From assembly GCA_029379385.1 (NCBI GenBank), contig CM055606.1:17013142-17077141 (forward strand): DNA of 64,000 bases, read 5' to 3'. Positions within the stretch are counted from its first letter, which is position 1. Every line of letters starts with the position of its first letter. The position numbers and the translations under genes are program-made. Shown here in pieces: positions 28,754 through 41,433 of the stretch. A model generated the notes under the pieces. The model was not told where the DNA came from. It did no database searches and saw only the letters and a list, made by a program, of their open reading frames with translations. Source of the DNA: Quillaja saponaria (Eukaryota > Streptophyta > Magnoliopsida > Fabales > Quillajaceae).

Positions 28754-30555
28754 TGCCTTTCTGAGTTCACAGATTCTTGCAGCTCCATGCATGATTGATC
28801 GAGGAGTAGGTTTGTGCAATATGTAGGTGCTGCCGGTGGATGCTATCGTGTTTGCTTCCACTAACTTGTCCTCTTTAGTATGTAGCTTTTTCTCCAGTAG
28901 TGTACATATATAACCTTCGTTTTCATGGAAAGCTGGGGTTAGAGATACGATACAGAACAGACATGAAATGTTACCAAACTTTCACTGTATGATAGTTTTG
29001 GCACAATATAAGCACCTCTCCAGCTTGCCTAATGAATAAAAGGCTCTGTTATGAATTATGTAACAAAACTAGCAAATTGTAGGAATCTTGACTATGCATC
29101 ATAAAATAGGTGAAATGGTCACCACAAGCATCAGAATTTGAAATAGGGATGTTTGCTCTCCTTTTTTTTTTGCCTTTCAAATTTAATTTCAACAATGTTT
29201 GGCAACAATAAAGAAAAAAGTCAAAGGGTAACAAAAGAAAAACAATAAGGAGTACTTCACAAAAAACTAGAAAATGAAAATAGCTACTACGAAGTAGGAT
29301 TTATTGGTTGATTAGCTTAGCCTCGGAAATATTCAAATCAGGCTCTTTTTTTATTTTTTTATTTTTTTATGCCTTTATGACCTCTACTCTCTAGGGTGGT
29401 CAACTTTATGACCTCTACTCTCTAGGGTGGTCAATAGCCTTAGATTCTCTAAAAGAGTACCACATATAAATCTGCTGCAATAGATAGAATTACCTGTAAA
29501 TAATCACATAAATGAAATCTGCAAAGATATTGGGATTTATGCTGAAAATTATTAAACCCAACTCAATTAAATCTTAAAATTTAAATAAATTTAAATTGCT
29601 TAAACTCGTTAGGACAAAATTATCAGCAATGATACATTTCCTTTCAATCAAAAACGATGAAATGTTGACGTCCAATTAAACATTTACAAACACCCAGATA
29701 AAGAACAAGGTAGTCAAAATAAGCATCTTTTGGACTTTGGATTGCTGAGAGGCCAAGAGCATGTGGAGAAAATGCAGAAAGAGCTCAAAGAATAGTTTGG
29801 ATTCTTCAGCGTCTACTCACAGATCAAATGTGATATAAAGTGAAAGGAGGTGGTCCTGATCAATTGTGACAAGCAGAATCACTTCACACTAATGTAAACG
29901 CAAGAAGGTCTGAACATAGTAAGAAAGCTACACAAAAGCATCACACAGCAAAGCCAAAGTGAGTGGAAGTTAGATGTGAAAGTAGACAAAAAATTCTAAT
30001 TCTAATTTCCTTTGCACCAAAAGAAAAAGAGGCTTAGCTGCAAGTCATTCTACCGTGAAAATGAAATGGTTAAGTACAGAATATAAAGGAAAGTTCACCA
30101 TGGATCAACCAAAAAGCTAAAGGTTAGTAACTGCATCCCCTAGCCCAGTTACCTTCTAAAGGTCTATTTTCTTACCCTGCAATTTATTTGCAATCAAAGT
30201 AAAATTCAAAGAATTTCCAGGGATTCTGTTTTTCCTCTCAATTTCTCCATGATTTTTACATTAATTGTCTGTTACTAATTTTACAGTGTCACTGTATCGG
30301 TCACTTTCACTTCATTAGCAATGTCGTCAATGAGGTTGGCCCTTGCACTGAGATATCCCATCAAATAAGAGCAACTGAACCAACAAAACAACAAAGGACA
30401 TCAGCAAAATAACATTTACACATGTTGATTGCTGAGAAGACAGCACAAATTGGAAATTTCTCACCACTTTCTATGCTTCTATCTTAAGGAAGCTTACACT
30501 TATCAAAAAATTATGTGGTCATAAAGTGCAAGCCTATGCTTAATGGGAGAAGAAT
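28754..30555. other. CRY2 3'UTR and convergent spacer to PHT1
   Basis: The CRY2 3'UTR probably extends to the AATAAA near 29034. Beyond it no gene is supported. The spacer is non-coding, with a 31-bp tandem duplication (29373-29434), and lies between two convergent genes. Confidence 0.5.
29373..29434. repeat. Exact 31-bp tandem duplication
   Basis: The word CTTTATGACCTCTACTCTCT plus the next 11 bases occurs twice head to tail with no visible change, which indicates a recent slippage or repair event. Confidence 0.9.
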
Positions 30556-30613
30556 AAGTAGACAACAAGGAGCATATATATATATATATATATATGCTCC
30601 TTGTTGTCTACTT
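30556..30613. repeat. Perfect 58-bp palindrome downstream of PHT1 copy 1
   Basis: Arms AAGTAGACAACAAGGAGCAT and its exact reverse complement flank an alternating AT core, so all 58 bases form one palindrome with no loop. It begins about 240 bp past the stop codon of the minus-strand PHT1 gene and could be inside its transcript, where it would fold into a 29-bp hairpin. Confidence 0.9.
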
Positions 30614-30851
30614 TTAGCTTGTTTATTTATTTTTTCTTCTGCACATTCTAATTGTAATATAGAAAAGTAAAAACAACATAAACCCAACTCTACAAAGTAG
30701 TTCAAACAGAGGAACATGAGGCAACCACTAAGGAGCTAATTTCTCTTTGCCTATGTGTCTTAGGCTGTATACTTAGCCAAAGAGGGACTGCAAATTTATA
30801 TTACAACTTCAACTAACCTACTACATGCTCTAATGTAAAATGACAGCCTAA

Positions 30852-32441
30852 TTAAACAGGAACAGTTCTAATGTTATGACCAGCTTTAGGCTTTAACTCT
30901 GTTCCATCAGCTTGAGTGTCATCGTCAGCTTCACCAGACATCTCCTCCAGTGATTTACCTTTTGATTCGGGCACCAAGAACGTAAACAAGATTCCAAGGA
31001 AGTTAACAACACCCAAAACTAGAAGTGTGTTTCTGACTCCAATAGCTTGTTCAGCATACAAGAATCCAAAGGCCCCCACCATTGCCCCAGCCTTCCCAGC
31101 TGCAGCCGATATACCATGGCATGTTGACCTCAGCCTTGCAGGGAAAATCTCTGCCGGAACAACAAACGTGGTGGCATTTGGACCAAAGTTGGCGAAAAAG
31201 AACGTCAATGAGTACATCACAACAAATCCAATTCTGTTTTCTTTTAGAGTCCAGTGGTGGTAAGGAATGGCTAAGGCAAACATGAAAACAGTCATGAAGG
31301 AAAATCCCATCAACTGGATTGCAAACCTTCCAATCTTATCAATAAATGCCACTGTAAACCAGTACCCGGGCACGGTGCTGCAAAGAGCAATAAGGGTTTG
31401 TGCTCTGCCAATTCTAAAAACTTCTTCAATAGCATTCATAGTTTTGGCCTTAGGAATCCAACCAATTGCACTGAAAATGTCTTTTTGGAAAAGGTTCTGA
31501 CTGTAAAAGGCAATGTCCAACAGGAACCAAGTACTTGTGGTTCCAAGCAAGTGAAGGCCATGGCGACGAACAAACTCAGAAGAAAAAAGACCAAAATCTT
31601 TTCCTTTCTCTCCGCTTAACTGCTCAATTTTTTCTTCTTCTGCTTCTATCTCAACCTGCAAAACTTTAGACATATCTGCAGCAGCCTGCTTGGCATCCTT
31701 GGCGACTAAGGCAGTGTACCTAGCTGTTTCTGGCATTTTCATCCTCCAATAGTAAGTAAGCAGAGCCGGAATTGCACCAAACATTAAAATTATGCGCCAA
31801 ACATAATCAGCTTCCGGGACAGTGGAGCCAATTGGATCAACTTGATAAGCTGGGACAGGAAATATCGCTTTGAAAGCTGAAGAAACTATAATTGCAACCA
31901 TCCCACCGGCCAAAATTCCAAACCCTTGCATGGCAAAGACCGCAGCTATAAAAGCCCCACGAGTTTTTTTGTTGGCATATTCAGACATTATAGTGGCAGA
32001 AAGTGGGTAATCTCCACCAATGCCAAACCCAAGCCAGAAGCGACAGAAGCAAAGTGTGGCCATAATACCCTTTGGGTCTTTCCCAAAAGAGAGGCCAGAA
32101 GCAAATGAGGAAATGACCATGAGCATGAGGGTCATACCATAGACACGTTTCCTGCCCAATTTATCACCAAGCCAACCAAAGACAAGCTGGCCAGAAAGGG
32201 TACCACAGAATGCAACACCATTGACAGCAGCTGAAACATTGGAAGGCAGAGAGCCAGGGGTGTCAGATCCTTCCTTGTAGTAATACAAGCGGCCAAGCAA
32301 TTTTGTCACAAGAGATATACAGAACAAATCATATGCATCAGTGAAGAAACCCATCCCAGCAATCACAATTGCTGTGAAATGGTACCATTGTGTTTTTGCA
32401 ACATCAAGTGCATTAAGCACCTGCAGCTGATCACCAGCCAT
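30852..32441 (-). CDS. PHT1 family high-affinity phosphate/H+ symporter, copy 1
   Basis: Plasma-membrane proton-coupled importer of inorganic phosphate (major facilitator superfamily). Single coding exon of 529 residues, normal for PHT1. It has an N-terminal [20 protein letters not shown] segment, the sugar-porter word [14 protein letters not shown] after the second helix pair, the PHT1 signature [13 protein letters not shown], a central hydrophilic loop of about residues 225-300 rich in E and K ([18 protein letters not shown]), a second helix bundle with [20 protein letters not shown] and [16 protein letters not shown], and a short charged tail ending RTVPV. About twelve membrane helices are expected. 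A second PHT1 copy lies 7.3 kb upstream on the same strand. A leader intron, TATA box and P1BS site are listed separately. Tissue specificity cannot be read from the sequence. Confidence 0.97.
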   Translation of the reverse strand: MAGDQLQVLNALDVAKTQWYHFTAIVIAGMGFFTDAYDLFCISLVTKLLGRLYYYKEGSDTPGSLPSNVSAAVNGVAFCGTLSGQLVFGWLGDKLGRKRVYGMTLMLMVISSFASGLSFGKDPKGIMATLCFCRFWLGFGIGGDYPLSATIMSEYANKKTRGAFIAAVFAMQGFGILAGGMVAIIVSSAFKAIFPVPAYQVDPIGSTVPEADYVWRIILMFGAIPALLTYYWRMKMPETARYTALVAKDAKQAAADMSKVLQVEIEAEEEKIEQLSGEKGKDFGLFSSEFVRRHGLHLLGTTSTWFLLDIAFYSQNLFQKDIFSAIGWIPKAKTMNAIEEVFRIGRAQTLIALCSTVPGYWFTVAFIDKIGRFAIQLMGFSFMTVFMFALAIPYHHWTLKENRIGFVVMYSLTFFFANFGPNATTFVVPAEIFPARLRSTCHGISAAAGKAGAMVGAFGFLYAEQAIGVRNTLLVLGVVNFLGILFTFLVPESKGKSLEEMSGEADDDTQADGTELKPKAGHNIRTVPV

Positions 32442-32493
32442 TTCTTAGACTTTTCTCACAAACTTCTCTTTTTGGTTCAATTACCTTCAGTGC

Positions 32494-33205
32494 CTGAAAA
32501 GAAAAGAACAGAACAAACAATGAGAGACTGAGAGGAAAATGAAGATTACTCCATCAAATAGGCGGTGCAATAGAAAGAAAGCATGAGCATGTGACACAGA
32601 AGAGTCAATATATAAGTCAAGAATAGCACAAAAACAGTGAGAGTTCAAAACATACATGAAAACCCCAGTAATTGACAAGAAGACAAAATAGAGAGCCAGA
32701 TTTTCAACAGCAGTAAATACTAATGCTATGAACAGGGGAGTATGAAACTTGGGGGCCATATGACTAGACTAAGATAGAAATGAAGTAGTACCGCCGAGAG
32801 ATTTAAGAAAAAATGACCAAAACGTTGAAGTCATGGCATGAGTCAATACAGTGAAATGACATAAAAGAGGCAATAAATTAATGGATTAGTGTCATATGGG
32901 TGAAGGTCTTCCAATTTTGAATTATATCATTCAGTGCAGACAAAAATGAAAAAACTCTCTGATTCCAAATTTCTAACAATTAATAGCAAATGAATTCGGT
33001 CAAATTAGATTATTTTACAATTTACGACAGTGATACAAGATAGATTTCAAAGAAAATGAGTTGAATACTTGAATGTGAATCGCTAAAATTGATCTTTGAT
33101 TCAGAGATTAAAATCAAAACCTTCTTTAATCAGACCCACTCCAAGATATAAATTGGAACCAGAAGAAATCAAAGAAAAAAGTGAACTTTTACAGAAAGTA
33201 TGTAC
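32494..33205 (-). other. Predicted 5'UTR intron of PHT1 copy 1
   Basis: Minus strand: donor AAAG|GTACATAC with the intron starting at 33205, and acceptor CTTTTCTTTTCAG|GCACTG near 32494, about 50 nt before the start codon. Leader introns are common in PHT1 genes, and copy 2 shows the same arrangement. Inferred from splice motifs only. Confidence 0.5.
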
Positions 33206-33448
33206 CTTTGAGCGCACCCAGAAGGACCAATGCGGCCTTCTGCCTTTTATTCACGTACAGAAACTCATTAAATGGGAAAAATGAAGAGAGAACAGAGCTG
33301 CTTAGTAGATAAGAACAAGAGCAAAGGAAATGAAGAGAGTTAACAATAACGCATAAAGCTTATGGAGGAATTTCAGTGAGAAACAGAGTTTTATTTCTTT
33401 CTGTTTTTGAATGTAAAGATTTGGTTTGCTAGTGAGAGGCACGAAAGA

Positions 33449-33458
33449 TATATATAGA
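33449..33458 (-). promoter_or_regulatory. TATA box of PHT1 copy 1
   Basis: Minus-strand CTATATATAT, about 245 bp upstream of the predicted leader donor site. It is consistent with a transcription start near 33418. Confidence 0.5.
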
Positions 33459-33583
33459 GCCAGGAATACGTTTGTGCTGCGGATGGAGTGAAATTAAGGG
33501 AGGGTGGGAAGGTTGTTCCGTATTTAACTGCATTGGACTCTGTCTTCTCTTTTTTCTTATTAGAATCTCTGATTTTTACCACG

Positions 33584-33591
33584 GCATATTC
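33584..33591. promoter_or_regulatory. P1BS site (GCATATTC), PHT1 copy 1 promoter
   Basis: Matches GNATATNC, the palindromic binding site of PHR1-type MYB-CC factors that switch on phosphate-starvation genes. It lies 126 bp upstream of the TATA box. The motif is short and could occur by chance, but an equivalent site is found near the TATA box of copy 2. Confidence 0.5.
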
Positions 33592-33699
33592 CATTCGTTT
33601 CACACTTTCCCTCTAACTCTTCAACTAAAGAATCTGTTCCTTGATGCATCAAAAAAAAAAAAAAAAAAAAAGAATGTTATATTTTTTGGATTTTCTTTT

Positions 33700-36580
33700 T
33701 CTTAATTAATCAAGTTTCATCTTTATAACCTTGGTGGCATGCAGATAAATTCTTGAATTATTCTTGTCAGGTATACCTAATAATAAATCGGTTTCTTACA
33801 TATTCATCTTTACCATATGAATACTTTACTTTTGTTTGATCCAAGTGTGCGTGTGTTACACACATATAAGATAACTGCATGTAATACACGCATTATATAT
33901 CATACAATTTGTTATCACAATTGTGCTTACTTTTTTCCTAGGCGAGAAAACATGTCTAAGAGCAAAAAGATAATTAAATTTTGGTGTTTTATATATACTA
34001 GTCTCATCACACGAGTCTACACGTGTTCAAGAGTTTTTTTTTAATAAAAAAAATTAGTTAATTGAAGTTAATAATACGTGTGAGTAGTTTCTAATAAATT
34101 ATGAAATTTTAGCTTAAAATATGTCAAAATTTAGGAGGATACTATCTTTCTATGATATTTGAATTAAAAACTATATTAAAAAGTCAAAAAACATCATAAG
34201 AGTCGGTCGGCCTTCTAGTATAAGTAGATGGATAGATAGATAGAAGATATAGATAGATATAAAAGATAGTATAGATATATACAAGCACATTGCATGTGAG
34301 TCATATTTAATGACTTTTAAATTATGTATAAAAAAACTAATAAAATCTTAATAGATATTTTTTTTTATTAAAAAAAAAAGGTCTGATAAAATATTTTCTA
34401 AAATTAAAATTTTATACTATGCATAAATTTTTAATATTGAAAGTGATAAACTTTGCTCTTTTCCATTTTATTATATAAGAAAAAACTTGTTAGATGTGAA
34501 AATTAAGATTTAAACAAAGAGTCACAATATTACTTTGTAAAATTTTAAGTGCATAATCATGACTGATTTTAATCTATAATAAAAAAAAATAAAAAAAATA
34601 ATCAGAGCAATGATATTTATCAAGATTCTGATTTGATACTTTTTTTTCAATGAATGATAAAAAAAAAAAAAAAAATCTCCAAAGTCAATTACATTTAAAC
34701 TTAATGGTTGATTCAATTAAATTTATTTTATTAACATAAAATAAAAATAATAATAATTACAACTCTATAACCATTAAAAATCTTGTTAAATTCAGTACCA
34801 GCAAAAAAAAATAAATAAATTATCTTCTAGCTTGTTTCTTCTTCCAACGATCCTTCTTAATTAATTTCAATCTTATTACCATTAAGATAGAGAAAAATTA
34901 AGAAAACAATATTTTCTCTATTAAAAAGTTATTTATGTAAAATTAAAAAGTTAGAAGTAGAACTAAAAATGAAAATAAAATATTTATAAATGTTATTTTA
35001 AGAAACCAAAAAATAAATCACTTTTATATATAATATAGTAATATAGTAATATAGTATATATATATATATATATATATGAAAATCAATAAACTAAATTTTT
35101 TTTGGATCACTTTGATATATTAGTCATTCCTTTATGGCTCTATGTGTACCTAACATTCTTTGATGAATGTTAGTCATTATCAAGTATCAAATGTATGATT
35201 GCAATGAGTGGAAAAGAAACCCTAAACTTCCATGTGCCCAGCTAGCTTAAAAATCCATTTTCTAGGATCAAATTTCAATCCCAAATACACTTAAAAACAT
35301 ATCTATCATTTTAAATTACCCAACTTCCTCCATTGTGATGAAACTATGTATATAAGCCTCATAATTTGGGCCATCTATCATTTCCAATAACTTTTCAAAT
35401 TTTGTAAGGGTGATTTCAACTGCAGTACACTTTTGTTGTGGGTGGAGAATCTCACAACTAAACCTAGCCGCAAAGCAAGCAGCAAGTATGGTTTCTATAC
35501 CCTTAATCATTCACTTATCCCCTCCACTTTCCCAATTGTCAATCATGGTAAGCAATTGGCAGCATACTAATTAACATGAACTATTGTCAACTTTAGCACT
35601 TTTGTTCTTGTTCGTTAGTAAGTATGAAACTAATCATTAGGTCATCACTACCATATTTTTTTTCTTCTTCTTTTTCTATTAAATATTATATCAAGGATCT
35701 AACCTGAGATTATCATGATTTTAACAACATTTTAAAGATGATAAAGTTAAATTTTTTTTTTCTTAAGGAGAGATATAATTGTCAATTAAGAGTGACCACT
35801 TGTCTTGTCTCCCTTCTATGTATTGACTTCAATAAAAAAAAAATATAGGATTCTGTAACAACCCGAACATGTCCGATGTGCCAAAAAGTTATATAAGCTT
35901 TTATTTATGCTAAAAATTTAAATGAATTATTGTTTAAAATATAAGAAGGAATTGAAGATTAATGTCATTTAGCTTAGAGTAGAGCACATTACCTATTTAG
36001 TTGGATGAAGTACCCAATATTTTTGTATTGTCTACGTCTTTTCTTAAACTTAGTAATCCATCGCATTTACATTCCACTATGGTAAGAAGGAATTTTCAAA
36101 TGTGATCTACTTATACATAAGAGGAATGTGATAGAATTAGGTGCGTACACATTTGACTCTAAGTACCTCCCCTAATTAAGACTCTAAACCACAGATTCCC
36201 CTAGAGGATTCGTTTCAAGGTTGTGCAACACTTCTATGGACCATGTGGTTAACTTGAAGCTATATACATGCATGGAGTACAATTTTTGATTTTATGGGAA
36301 TATTTTGAAGAAATGTGAGGACATTAATTTATGGGATCCACACTGAATCCAAGTTAAACAAGTTATCTTTTATAGATTTAGAGACCTACATTCTTAGTTA
36401 GGCAGTCATGCATATATTCCTTCCTACTATATATAATTGATAATATCATATTGGTAATATATTCTTAATCGCGACAGGCACATGTCTTAGTTAAAACTTA
36501 ATGGTTTATTTCAAAAAGTAATTGACCTCATTATTACAGTAACACGCGGCACATTCTCATTGGTCACATATTTTTTTAAT
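33700..36580. other. AT-rich spacer between the PHT1 genes
   Basis: No intact gene. It contains a GATA-type microsatellite (about 34228-34275), an AT run (35055-35080) and a short minus-strand open frame at 35316-35510 with no recognised family. TGTAACAACCCGAACATG at 35857 resembles the start of some plant LTRs, but no partner was found. Confidence 0.5.
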
Positions 36581-36584
36581 AATA

Positions 36585-37484
36585 GGCTAAATCTTACTAG
36601 TTTGGTATGTAGGAATGATTTTTGTGGAATTAGAATGGGAAAAGGAATGAGAATAGAATGCAGGTGGAATGGAATGATCATTCAATTCTATTGTTTGGTA
36701 GCGTCGGTAGAGAATAATCATTTTATTCAATTTATTTTTTTTATATAGTTTTTAGACATGAAATAATAATAAAATTATACTAAAATTATAAAAATATCCC
36801 TTAGTAGATAAAATAATAAAAATGTAACATAATTTATGAAATATATATTTCTTAATTTTTAATTAATTTTTTTTAAATTATATTATATTATATTATATTA
36901 TTTATTATTAATTAATTAATTATATTATTACTCATATTTATTTTATTGTTAATTATATTTATTTTATTATTTATTATATCTTATTTCTATTATTTATTTA
37001 ATACTAATATTTTAGTTTAAAATTACTTAACTAATTTATTTATTTAACATTAATTAATTATTTATAATTAAATTATTTACAAAGGGTATTTTTGTCATTT
37101 GACTAAAATGAATTGATTTATTATTATTTTTATGTACAAATTTTTTATTTTTATATTATATAATGTGATATGAAGGGCATTTTTGTCATTTGTCTAAATT
37201 AAATAATAAATATATTTTATTTATTTATGTATAATATTATTATTTTACTAATATTCAATTTTTTATTTTATTTAATAGAATAGTTTTTTTGCCATTTAAC
37301 TGAACTAAATCGATTCCATAGAATTATGAATGAGCAATCTCACCTCCCTAGGTAGGTTTGAGGATTCCTACTTCTATGAAATAAAATGGTCAGAATAGAA
37401 TGAGTATTCTGAGGCTAAAAACGTACCAAACGAAGGAATGCTCATTCCATGGAATAACCATTACTGCATACCAAACTAGCCCTA
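36585..37484. mobile_element. MITE-like element of about 0.9 kb with GGCTAGTTTGGTATG ends
   Basis: The left end contains CTAGTTTGGTATGTAGGAATG at about 36596. The right end, reverse-complemented, reads AGGGCTAGTTTGGTATGCAG. Sub-terminal GGAATGAGAATAGAATG and ATTCCATGGAATG words are also inverted between the ends. The interior is extremely AT-rich and non-coding. This is the structure of a non-autonomous TIR transposon; an internal insertion in the left end makes its TIR imperfect. Confidence 0.65.
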
Positions 37485-37895
37485 AAAGTTATAAATGTTG
37501 TCTCTCACATTGATCTCCCTCTTTATGCTTTTTATAAGGCTTTATTGTTTCTCTGCTAAATATTGACTTTGACAGTAGAGTTTTCTCAAGTCCTCGTGAC
37601 CGTTCTTCTTTCATGTCTTGTAGCTCCGATATGAGGAGTCACGTGGAGGATGACATCCCAAATCTGACTCTCATAACAAATATATCAAATAAATAAGATC
37701 AAAAATAGAAAATGAGAGGCATGTAGTCCTTTAGTCTAAATATTATTGATAAACTGATCCTGAACACACTTGACCTTCTAACAAAAAAATAAAATAAAAA
37801 TATTAGTGTAAAGTCTAAGATAAGTGATCACAAAATTAAGGCACCTCTTTCTAGGGTCTTGTATTAGAGAATAGTTGTTAAATTGTCCAATATAT

Positions 37896-37896
37896 T

Positions 37897-37931
<35 letters not shown>

Positions 37932-37945
37932 GTATGTATATATAG
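37896..37945. repeat. (TA/TATG)n microsatellite
   Basis: Alternating TA with interspersed TATG units, typical of dinucleotide slippage tracts. Confidence 0.85.
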
Positions 37946-38532
37946 GGTTAAAATCGTGTCAAGTAGTTCAATGGTACATTTGTGTTTGATTAGATAACTA
38001 ATTATATGTTTGAATTCAAATCGAGACAAAACAAATAAAGCTCGAGTTCGACTTCTAGGCACATTTAATATTTTTAGCTGAGTATCAAAACTCTAATATT
38101 CAGATCAAAAGCTTGTCAAGTAATTTGTTTAATTTTATTTTAAAAAATATATATACTAGATATTTATTTCAATTCTGAAGTCACTCTATGCATATGTTAA
38201 CGAGTGACTTGAGTAATTGAGTACTAAGCTTGAGTATAGACGTTTTAGTTCGAGCTCAATTCGACCTATCTCAATACTTGTTTGGTTCCAACCTTATAAG
38301 ATTCCGTTAACATAAAAAAAAAAAAAAAAATTGTTAAAGGAGATTGTCTGAATATTTTCTTAAATTTTAGATCATATTACTGTTGCTTTGTGAGAGTTAT
38401 GTAATTTACTTAAAATGATATTGCTAGTGTTGTTATGAACAAAAGTCTAAAGTTGGTTGTTGAAACAAGATAGTCAATCTTAGAGTTAGGCTTTGAGGAG
38501 ATAATTAACTCATGGTATGACTTACATTAAAA

Positions 38533-38886
38533 GAGTGTTTGGAACCACTTAAAAAATAGAATTCATTTCCATTAAAATGAATTTTATAATTCAAATCATT
38601 TCAAACGAATTCTCTTGTTTTGAATAGAAAATTATAATTATAGAATTCAGTTCATGTAAAAGGAAGATAAAAAAGTCATTTTAGTTATAAATCACCTTAT
38701 ATTAATCCCAAATGAATTCTACAATTGAAATCCATTTTGCTTAGAATTCAAAATAGAAGAGTTTGTAGATTTCAAATAAACTTGATTTAAAATATATAAA
38801 AATTCATCCATTCCAAACATAAAAAATTTAGAATTCATTTCAAATCAATATAATTTCACAATTTTTTTAAGTTCCAAATGCACTGT
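38533..38886. mobile_element. MITE-like element of about 350 bp
   Basis: Left end AGTGTTTGGAACCACTTAAA. Right end reverse-complemented CAGTGCATTTGGAACTTAAA. The interior has repeated GAATTCATTTC and AATGAATT words and no coding frame. It resembles the longer element at 7.0-7.8 kb in ends and interior, so both probably belong to one hAT-like family. Confidence 0.6.
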
Positions 38887-38889
38887 AAA

Positions 38890-39750
38890 ATAGGTTGACA
38901 TTGCACTCATCTCTGCCTCCATATAATAAAATATTCCGGACCTATAAGACCTTGTGAATTTGGTTTCGAGTGTAGCAATATTCTATAAATTAATTATTTG
39001 ATTTATATATGAATTATAAATTTATACGTGAAAAAAAAATTATATCACATTGATTCTCTCTATTAAAGATTATATAATATAGTGTTAAATTAATTAGCAA
39101 ATTTTTGCACATAATACTACTCCACAATTCTTCTTTTCGAGATTTGTTGAGTCCTCCAAGAAAACTTAAAGATTTATTCTAAACAACCTAAAACGAAATA
39201 TTTATGTTCCTTTATTTTCTTGTTAACTTAATGTCTTTGTAGCAAATATTGTAAATAATGGGATTTTTTTTTCCCCTTTTCTATGAAAGTAAACACGGGA
39301 ATCTCTTTGGGTTATGAGAAAAATGAAAAGGAGTTGAGAATATAATATACTCTGGCATAGTTCTCAGAGTATAATATAAGCGAATTTGTGCATGTATGTG
39401 TGAAAACTAATGAATTCTTCGTCTAAACATCCAAGAAGGAAAATGAACTAACACTCAAATTAAGAACAAAGAAAATAATGCAAATTTCTCATAACAAAAT
39501 GCTTTTATGAGTTATAGTTGATCAGCTACAACACAATGTCTTAGAAACTGAAAGTGTAGGGATAAAAATATGCAACAAATACATACACCCCATGTAAATT
39601 CTTTTGAATTTTAAAAGTTCCAAAGCCAATTTATACATTATTATTGCTTGCATATGAAACTAAAAGAGAAAAAAGAAAAAGAAAAATAAAACAGTAATAA
39701 AATTCTCATGTAAACACAATATAAACCTATGGTAATCAAACAAACTCAGT
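38890..39750. other. Spacer downstream of PHT1 copy 2
   Basis: AT-rich with no supported gene. The final part probably includes the 3'UTR of the minus-strand PHT1 copy 2. Confidence 0.5.
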
Positions 39751-39751
39751 A

Positions 39752-41366
39752 TCATACTGGAACAGTCCTGGTAGAAGTTACTTGCTGCTCATTAGTCTCT
39801 TCAGCTTCATCATCATTCTCACCAGACAATTCCTCAAGTGATTTTCCCTTTGCTTCTGGCACTAACAATGTGAACAATATGCCAAGAAAGTTGACTACAC
39901 CAAGCACAATGAGGGAATTCTTAACACCAATACCAGGTGGGTACCCTGCATCTGTCTTAGTCTTGTCCTTGCTTTGTGCAGCATACAAGAACCCAAATGC
40001 ACCAACAATAGCTCCTGCCTTCCCTGCTGCTGCCGAAATACCATGACAAGTAGACCTTAATCTTGCCGGGAAAATCTCAGCTGGTACAACGAATGTGGTG
40101 GCATTTGGACCAAAATTGGCAAAGAAAAATGTCAGTGCATATATCACAACAAACCCAATTCTGTTTTCATGTTTAGTCCAATGATCATAAGGTATAGCCA
40201 ATGCAAACATGAAGACAGTCATGAAGAAGAAACCCATCAATTGGATTGCAAAGCGTCCTATATGGTCAATGAGGGCCACTGTAAACCAGTAACCTGGCAC
40301 GGTACTACATAGTGCTATAAGTGTTTGTGCTCTTGAAATTCTGTAAACCTCATGGATTGCATTCATGTTTTGTGCAGGAGGAATCCAACCAATTGCACTA
40401 AAAATATCTTTTTGGAAAAGATTTTGGCTGTAGAAGGCAATGTCCAACAAGAACCAAGTAGAAGTGGTTCCAAGCAAGTGAAGCCCATGTCGGCGAGCAA
40501 ATTGTTTGGTGAATAAACCAAATGAATTGGCCGGCTCATTGGCCAAATTCCCTACCTTTTTCCTCTTCAGCTTCAAGCTCTACTTGTAATACCTTAGACA
40601 TGTCTGATGCAGCTTGTTTCGCGTTTTTCGCTACGAGGGCTGTGTAACGAGCTGTCTCGGGCATTTTCATACGCCAGTAGTATGTGAGGATTGCTGGGAT
40701 AGCACCAACCATCAAGATGATACGCCAAACATAGTCAGCTTCAGGCACAGTAGAAAGTTCAGCATTTTCTGCATAAGTTGGAGCCTTGAAGCTATGATCA
40801 AAAGCAGTTGACACAAAAAGAGAAATTATTCCTCCTGCCAAAATTCCAAATCCTTGCATAGCAAACACTGCAGCTATAAATGCCCCACGAGTCTTTTTGT
40901 TTGCATACTCAGACATGATTGTAGCTGAAAGGGGATAATCACCACCAATTCCAAAACCAAGCCAGAACCTAAAGAAACAGAGTGTGGCTATGACACCTTT
41001 TGGGTCATCACCAAAAGATAACCCTGAGGCAAGGGAACAGACAACCATGAGAACAAGGGTTATGCCATAAACCTTCTTTCTTCCCAATTTGTCACCAAGC
41101 CAACCAAAGAAAAGCTGGCCTGCTAATGTACCACATAGTGCAACACCATTAACAGCAGCTGCAACATTTGGAGGCAGAGTACCGGGTTTCGCTGCACCTT
41201 TATGCGTGTAATAGATTCGTCCAAGTAATTTGGTGACAAGGGAGATGCAGAAAAGATCATATGCATCCGTGAAAAATCCCATTCCTGCAATAACAATTGC
41301 AGTGAAATGGTACCATTGTGTTTTGGCTACATCAAGTGCATTAAGCACTCCCAATTGCGGAGCCAT
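39752..41366 (-). CDS. PHT1 family phosphate/H+ symporter, copy 2, with a one-base frameshift
   Basis: Same family and plasma-membrane role as copy 1. The start [20 protein letters not shown] and the signature [13 protein letters not shown] lie in the first frame (41366-40536), which stops after [12 protein letters not shown]. The second half (from [14 protein letters not shown] through [20 protein letters not shown] to the RTVPV tail) is in the next frame and ends at 39752. The two frames meet at a run of five A (plus-strand T at 40557-40561). Removing one A gives a continuous frame of 537 residues that matches copy 1 across the junction. Either one A too many was called or the allele makes a truncated half-transporter. 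Intron loss cannot explain it, because no splice pair fits. The rest of both frames is undamaged, which argues against an old pseudogene. Confidence 0.9.
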
Positions 41367-41433
41367 AGCTAGATGTGCTGGATAGCTGCTCTGTTCTATT
41401 GTTAGTATCCCACAACAGATGGTTCAAAATTTC

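Noticed and set aside
30916..32108. Several plus-strand open frames of 60-115 codons opposite PHT1 copy 1
   Set aside because: Shadows of a long GC-richer coding exon. No start context or family features.
35316..35510. Minus-strand 64-codon frame (ILAACFAARFSCEILHPQQK)
   Set aside because: Protein-like composition, but no family recognised and no flanking exon or promoter found. Possibly a gene fragment, not strong enough to call.
35857..35884. TGTAACAACCCGAACATG as the start of an LTR retrotransposon
   Set aside because: Only one short terminus is seen; no second LTR, primer site or coding domain nearby.
40557..40576. A tiny intron to reconcile the two PHT1 copy 2 frames
   Set aside because: The frames are contiguous with no room for an intron of plausible size, and no donor/acceptor pair preserves the conserved loop.
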